Translations under genes and position numbers: made by a program
The notes under the pieces: model-generated
Told to the model about the DNA's origin: nothing
Database searches by the model: none
What the model saw: only the letters and a program-made list of their open reading frames with translations
Part shown: positions 61,417 through 64,000 of the stretch, piece after piece
Numbering within the stretch: the first letter of the stretch is position 1
Layout: the number at the start of each line of letters is the position of its first letter
Assembly: GCA_964529415.1 (NCBI GenBank)
Contig: CAZGWD010000004.1
Span: 172,640-236,639, forward strand
Direction of reading: 5' to 3'
Source of the DNA: CAYMPH01 sp964529415
Lineage (GTDB): Bacteria > Spirochaetota > UBA4802 > UBA5550
DNA: 64,000 nt

Positions 61417-61974
61417 TTATATGTGTAATATCTCTTTTTCTTTATTGTCTGTCATTTTCTGAATATCTTCGATATGCTTATCTGTCAGTTTCTGAATTCT
61501 GTCTAATCCGGATTTTGAATCATCTTCAGAAATTTCCTTTTCTTTTTCAAGTTCCTTAACCATATCATTTCCGTCTCTTCTTATGTTCCTAACTGCAACT
61601 TTTGCTTCTTCAGCTTTTGTCTTGGCATGCTTAACATATTCTTTACGTCTTTCTTCAGTAAGATCAGGAATCTGAATTCTGATAAGATTTCCGTCATTTG
61701 ACGGATTCACTGAAAGATCCGATTTCAGAATAGATTTTTCTATATTACCAAGATTTCCTTTATCCCATGGCTGAATTACCACAAGACGCGGCTCAGGGCA
61801 TGATATAGTAGCAACCTGGTTAAGAGGCATCTGCGATCCGTAGACTTCAACCCTTATGCCTTCAAACATTGCAGGATTTGCCCTGCCTGTTCTTATCGTA
61901 GCAAAAACACCCTGTAGATTCGAGTGAGTTTTTTTCATTCTGTCTTCAACATCTGTAATAATGTCGTTTAGCAT
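61417..61974 (-). CDS. frr: Ribosome recycling factor
   Basis: 185 residues, standard size. Splits post-termination ribosomes with EF-G. Recognisable segments: TIRTGRANPAMFEGIRVEVYG near the N-terminus, PLNQVATISCPEPRLVVIQPWD, NPSNDGNLIRIQIPDLTEERR, and the C-terminal helical KKxxE tail (IQKLTDKHIEDIQKM). AAGGAG precedes the ATG. Twelve nt after pyrH, as in the common tsf-pyrH-frr order. Confidence 0.97.
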   Translation of the reverse strand: MLNDIITDVEDRMKKTHSNLQGVFATIRTGRANPAMFEGIRVEVYGSQMPLNQVATISCPEPRLVVIQPWDKGNLGNIEKSILKSDLSVNPSNDGNLIRIQIPDLTEERRKEYVKHAKTKAEEAKVAVRNIRRDGNDMVKELEKEKEISEDDSKSGLDRIQKLTDKHIEDIQKMTDNKEKEILHI

Positions 61975-61985
61975 ATACTACTCCT

Positions 61986-62702
61986 TCAACTAATAAATGT
62001 TCCGACTTTTTCGCCGAGAACTATTCTTTTGAGGGAACCTCTGTTAAAAAGATTAAATACTAAAATAGGAAGACTATGTTCCATACAAAGTGAAATCGCA
62101 GTTAAATCCATTATCCGGAGATTCTTAGATAAAATATCTTTATATGAAACCATATCATATCTTTCTGCGGATGGATTTTTCTCCGGATCAGATGAGTAGA
62201 CCCCGTCAACACGTGTAGCCTTGACAAGCAAATCTGTCTGAAGCTCCACTGCCCTGAGGCTTGCTGCTGTATCCGTTGTAAAGAAAGGATGGCCTGTACC
62301 TGCAGCTGCTATAACAACATCACCCTTTGATAGATAATTTCTTGCCTTATCGATAATATATGGCTCGGCAACTTTCTTCATTTCAATTGCGGAAAGCACC
62401 CTTGCCTTTACTCCGATTTTCTCAAGTGAATTTTTCAAAGCTATTGAGTTCATGACTGTTGCAAGCATGCCCATGTAATCACCTGCTGCCCTGTCAATTC
62501 CCATTTTTTCGCCGAAAGATCCTCTAAAAAAATTTCCGGCTCCGATAACAACAGCTATTTCCGCACCAAGATCAAGAATCTCTTTTATTTCAGATGAAAT
62601 CCCGTTAAGAATATCCGGAACTATTCCATGCTTTTCATCGCCGGAAAGAGCCTCCCCGCTGAGTTTCAGAAGAATCCGCTTATATTTCAGACCGGAACTC
62701 AT
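61986..62702 (-). CDS. pyrH: UMP kinase
   Basis: 238 residues from the ATG at 62702, which shares a base with the tsf stop (TGATG); a TTG one codon earlier is not preferred. Phosphorylates UMP to UDP and is bacterial-type. Motifs: LKLSGEALSG (about 11), VIGAGNFFRG, DYMGMLATVMNSIALKN, AAGTGHPFFTTDTAASLRA and the LVKATRVDGVYSSDP region. Normal length for the hexameric enzyme. Between tsf and frr in the standard cluster. Confidence 0.97.
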   Translation of the reverse strand: MSSGLKYKRILLKLSGEALSGDEKHGIVPDILNGISSEIKEILDLGAEIAVVIGAGNFFRGSFGEKMGIDRAAGDYMGMLATVMNSIALKNSLEKIGVKARVLSAIEMKKVAEPYIIDKARNYLSKGDVVIAAAGTGHPFFTTDTAASLRAVELQTDLLVKATRVDGVYSSDPEKNPSAERYDMVSYKDILSKNLRIMDLTAISLCMEHSLPILVFNLFNRGSLKRIVLGEKVGTFIS

Positions 62703-63298
62703 CAAGCCCCGATCTGAAATCTTACGAATCTGCCGACCTCGATATTCTCTCCGTAGGTTGCGATCTTTTCTTTAATAATATCTTTAATTTTAATATTTGT
62801 ATCCTTGATAAAAGCCTGCTCAAGAAGACAGACATCTTCGTAATATTTATTTACCTTGCCATCTATTATTTTATCAACAACGTTCGCAGGCTTGCCTGAA
62901 TCTTTCATCTGTTCCTTGTAAATTTCTCTTTCTTTTTCAACAACTTCAGCCGGAACATTTTCTATTGAAATATATAATGGATTTGATGCTGCAATCTGCA
63001 TTGCAATATCCTTTGCCAGTGCATGGAAATCTGCATTTTTTGCCACGAAATCGGTGTTTGCTCTCAATTCAATCAATACTCCGATTTTATTATTGCTGTG
63101 TATATATGATGCAACTATGCCTTCTGTGGCAGCCCTTTCCATTTTCTTGTTCGCAGCAGCAAGGCCTTTTGTTCTGAGAAGCTCAACGGATTTGTCCATA
63201 TCGCCGCAGCATTCAATCAGGGCTTTTTTGCAATCAAGCATTCCAGCCTGAGTTTTTTCTCTTAATTCTTTTATTTGTTCGGATGATATTTCAGCCAC
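62702..63298 (-). CDS. tsf: Elongation factor Ts
   Basis: 198 residues, the short form (many have 280), with start GTG at 63298 and AAGGAG 7 nt upstream. Nucleotide exchange factor of EF-Tu. UBA-like N-terminus EQIKELREKTQAGMLDCKKAL and LRTKGLAAANKKMERAATEGIVASYIH, then the core VLIELRANTDFVAKNADFHALA with TDFVA motif. The C-terminal second subdomain is reduced. 23 nt after rpsB. Confidence 0.95.
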   Translation of the reverse strand: MAEISSEQIKELREKTQAGMLDCKKALIECCGDMDKSVELLRTKGLAAANKKMERAATEGIVASYIHSNNKIGVLIELRANTDFVAKNADFHALAKDIAMQIAASNPLYISIENVPAEVVEKEREIYKEQMKDSGKPANVVDKIIDGKVNKYYEDVCLLEQAFIKDTNIKIKDIIKEKIATYGENIEVGRFVRFQIGA

Positions 63299-63321
63299 AA
63301 TTATTCTCCTTAAGTATTATT

Positions 63322-64000
63322 TTACCAGGTCTTTCTCGGTTCTTTTTTTTCAGCAGCAACATCTTCAAATTCAGTGTCATCAACTGCATCAACAGTAGCT
63401 GCACTTTCAAGTATTTCCTCCGGAACAACTGCATCAGCATCAATAATTTCAGCTCCGCTTTGTCCGCCGGACTGACCGTCAATAATAGCTCTGGCCATAA
63501 CATCAAGAAAAAGCGCAATTGCTCTTATTGCATCATCATTGCCTGGTATTGGAAAATCTATCTCGTCCGGATTGCAGTTTGTATCAACAACCGCAAAAAT
63601 TGGAATTCCGAGAGTTTTAGCTTCCTTAACAGCTATAGTCTCTCTTTTCGGATCTATGATAAACAATGCATCCGGAAGTTTTTTCATGTTTTTAATACCG
63701 GAAAGAATTTTATTTTTCTTTTCAAGTTCCCTTGAAAGATCAAGTCTTTCCTTTTTTGTTTCAGCTTCCCAGTTATCAGACTCCTGCATTTTATCAAGAT
63801 CCTTTAATCTGGAGATTGATTTACCTACAGTCTGAAAATTTGTCAGAAGACCGCCAAGCCATCTGTCAGAAATATAAAACATTCCGCATTTTTCAGCGTG
63901 CTCAACAATTGCCCCCTGAGCCTGTTTCTTAGTTCCAACAAACAGAACTTTTCCGCCTTTTTCTGAAACTTCTTTCATTGCCTGATAAGCAATTTTGATC
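63322..64000 (-). CDS. rpsB: 30S ribosomal protein S2, partial (N-terminus beyond the window)
   Basis: The frame is open to the right edge, so the first part is outside; the visible part starts IKIAYQAMKEVSEKGGKVLFVGTKKQAQ. S2 markers: RWLGGLLTNFQT, PDALFIIDPKRETIAVKEA, IPIFAVVDTNCNPDEIDFPIPGND. The C-terminal tail of about 50 residues after the core is acidic and rich in Ala/Glu (AAEKKEPRKTW), as in many spirochaete S2 proteins. First gene of the rpsB-tsf-pyrH-frr group. Confidence 0.95.
   Translation of the reverse strand, partial: IKIAYQAMKEVSEKGGKVLFVGTKKQAQGAIVEHAEKCGMFYISDRWLGGLLTNFQTVGKSISRLKDLDKMQESDNWEAETKKERLDLSRELEKKNKILSGIKNMKKLPDALFIIDPKRETIAVKEAKTLGIPIFAVVDTNCNPDEIDFPIPGNDDAIRAIALFLDVMARAIIDGQSGGQSGAEIIDADAVVPEEILESAATVDAVDDTEFEDVAAEKKEPRKTW

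Noticed and set aside
63283..63735. 150-codon plus-strand frame over rpsB
   Set aside because: Antisense to conserved S2 and EF-Ts; Asn/Ser/Phe-rich shadow.
1..64000. tRNA, rRNA, tmRNA, transposase or phage genes
   Set aside because: No T-loop/acceptor pattern, DDE motif or integrase was seen on either strand by eye; a tRNAscan or HMM run could still find something.

Overview
The window reads as a piece of chromosome from an AT-rich, Gram-negative, largely anaerobic spirochaete. The lineage is inferred from protein families: a P83/100-type protein (38972-40720), a DUF1577/PilZ-like protein (35176-36267), several lipoproteins with spirochaete-style lipoboxes, and outer-membrane-type proteins ending in Phe. 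An oxygen-independent ribonucleotide reductase, NrfHA ammonifying nitrite reductase and many Fe-S and radical SAM proteins point to anaerobic or microaerobic life. No rRNA, tRNA, CRISPR array, transposase or prophage gene was recognised.

Layout. 1-4800: two divergent, very large secreted proteins, one a lipoprotein with Ig-like domains that runs off the left edge, the other ending in a FlgD-like Ig fold. 5340-14491: leuB, an M20 peptidase, thioredoxin, two paralogous outer-membrane-type proteins, a paaK-ACT pair, an NapH-like Fe-S membrane protein, and leuA preceded by a leucine-rich leader peptide plus terminator, which is a textbook attenuator. 14802-18582: DUF1295 membrane protein, DUF6279 lipoprotein, DUF1848 protein and a PAS protein without an output domain. 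19029-25845: a branched-chain amino acid type ABC transporter (LivG, LivF, LivJ, LivM, LivH) with an acyl-CoA synthetase inserted in the operon. 26329-31348: a four-gene redox module (DUF6599, Tat-exported DUF362, polyferredoxin membrane protein, Tat-exported aldo/keto reductase). 31598-36267: LysE exporter, B12-binding radical SAM protein, a small membrane protein and the PilZ-like protein.

36436-38870: ahcY in an operon with an ArsR-methyltransferase fusion regulator (SahR-like), headed by a perfect 12+6+12 palindrome. 38972-45229: P83/100 protein, HEAT-repeat protein, a helical protein, DUF985 cupin with a coupled 36-residue membrane peptide, TetR regulator and small proteins. 45602-50185: PlsC, NrfA and NrfH, a coiled-coil protein and MurB. 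50548-55375: a class III ribonucleotide reductase whose glycyl-radical segment is a separate 56-residue gene (52611-52781), NrdG, a UPF0316 protein and HisD. 55459-64000: FecR-domain lipoprotein, then the classical rpsB-tsf-pyrH-frr-uppS-cdsA-dxr-rseP cluster, read leftward and cut by the right edge in rpsB.

The strongest unusual signals are the leucine attenuator, the split NrdD, the palindrome over the start of the SahR-like gene, the exported redox module, and several families of intergenic inverted repeats. All family names come from reading motifs by eye; no database search was possible.
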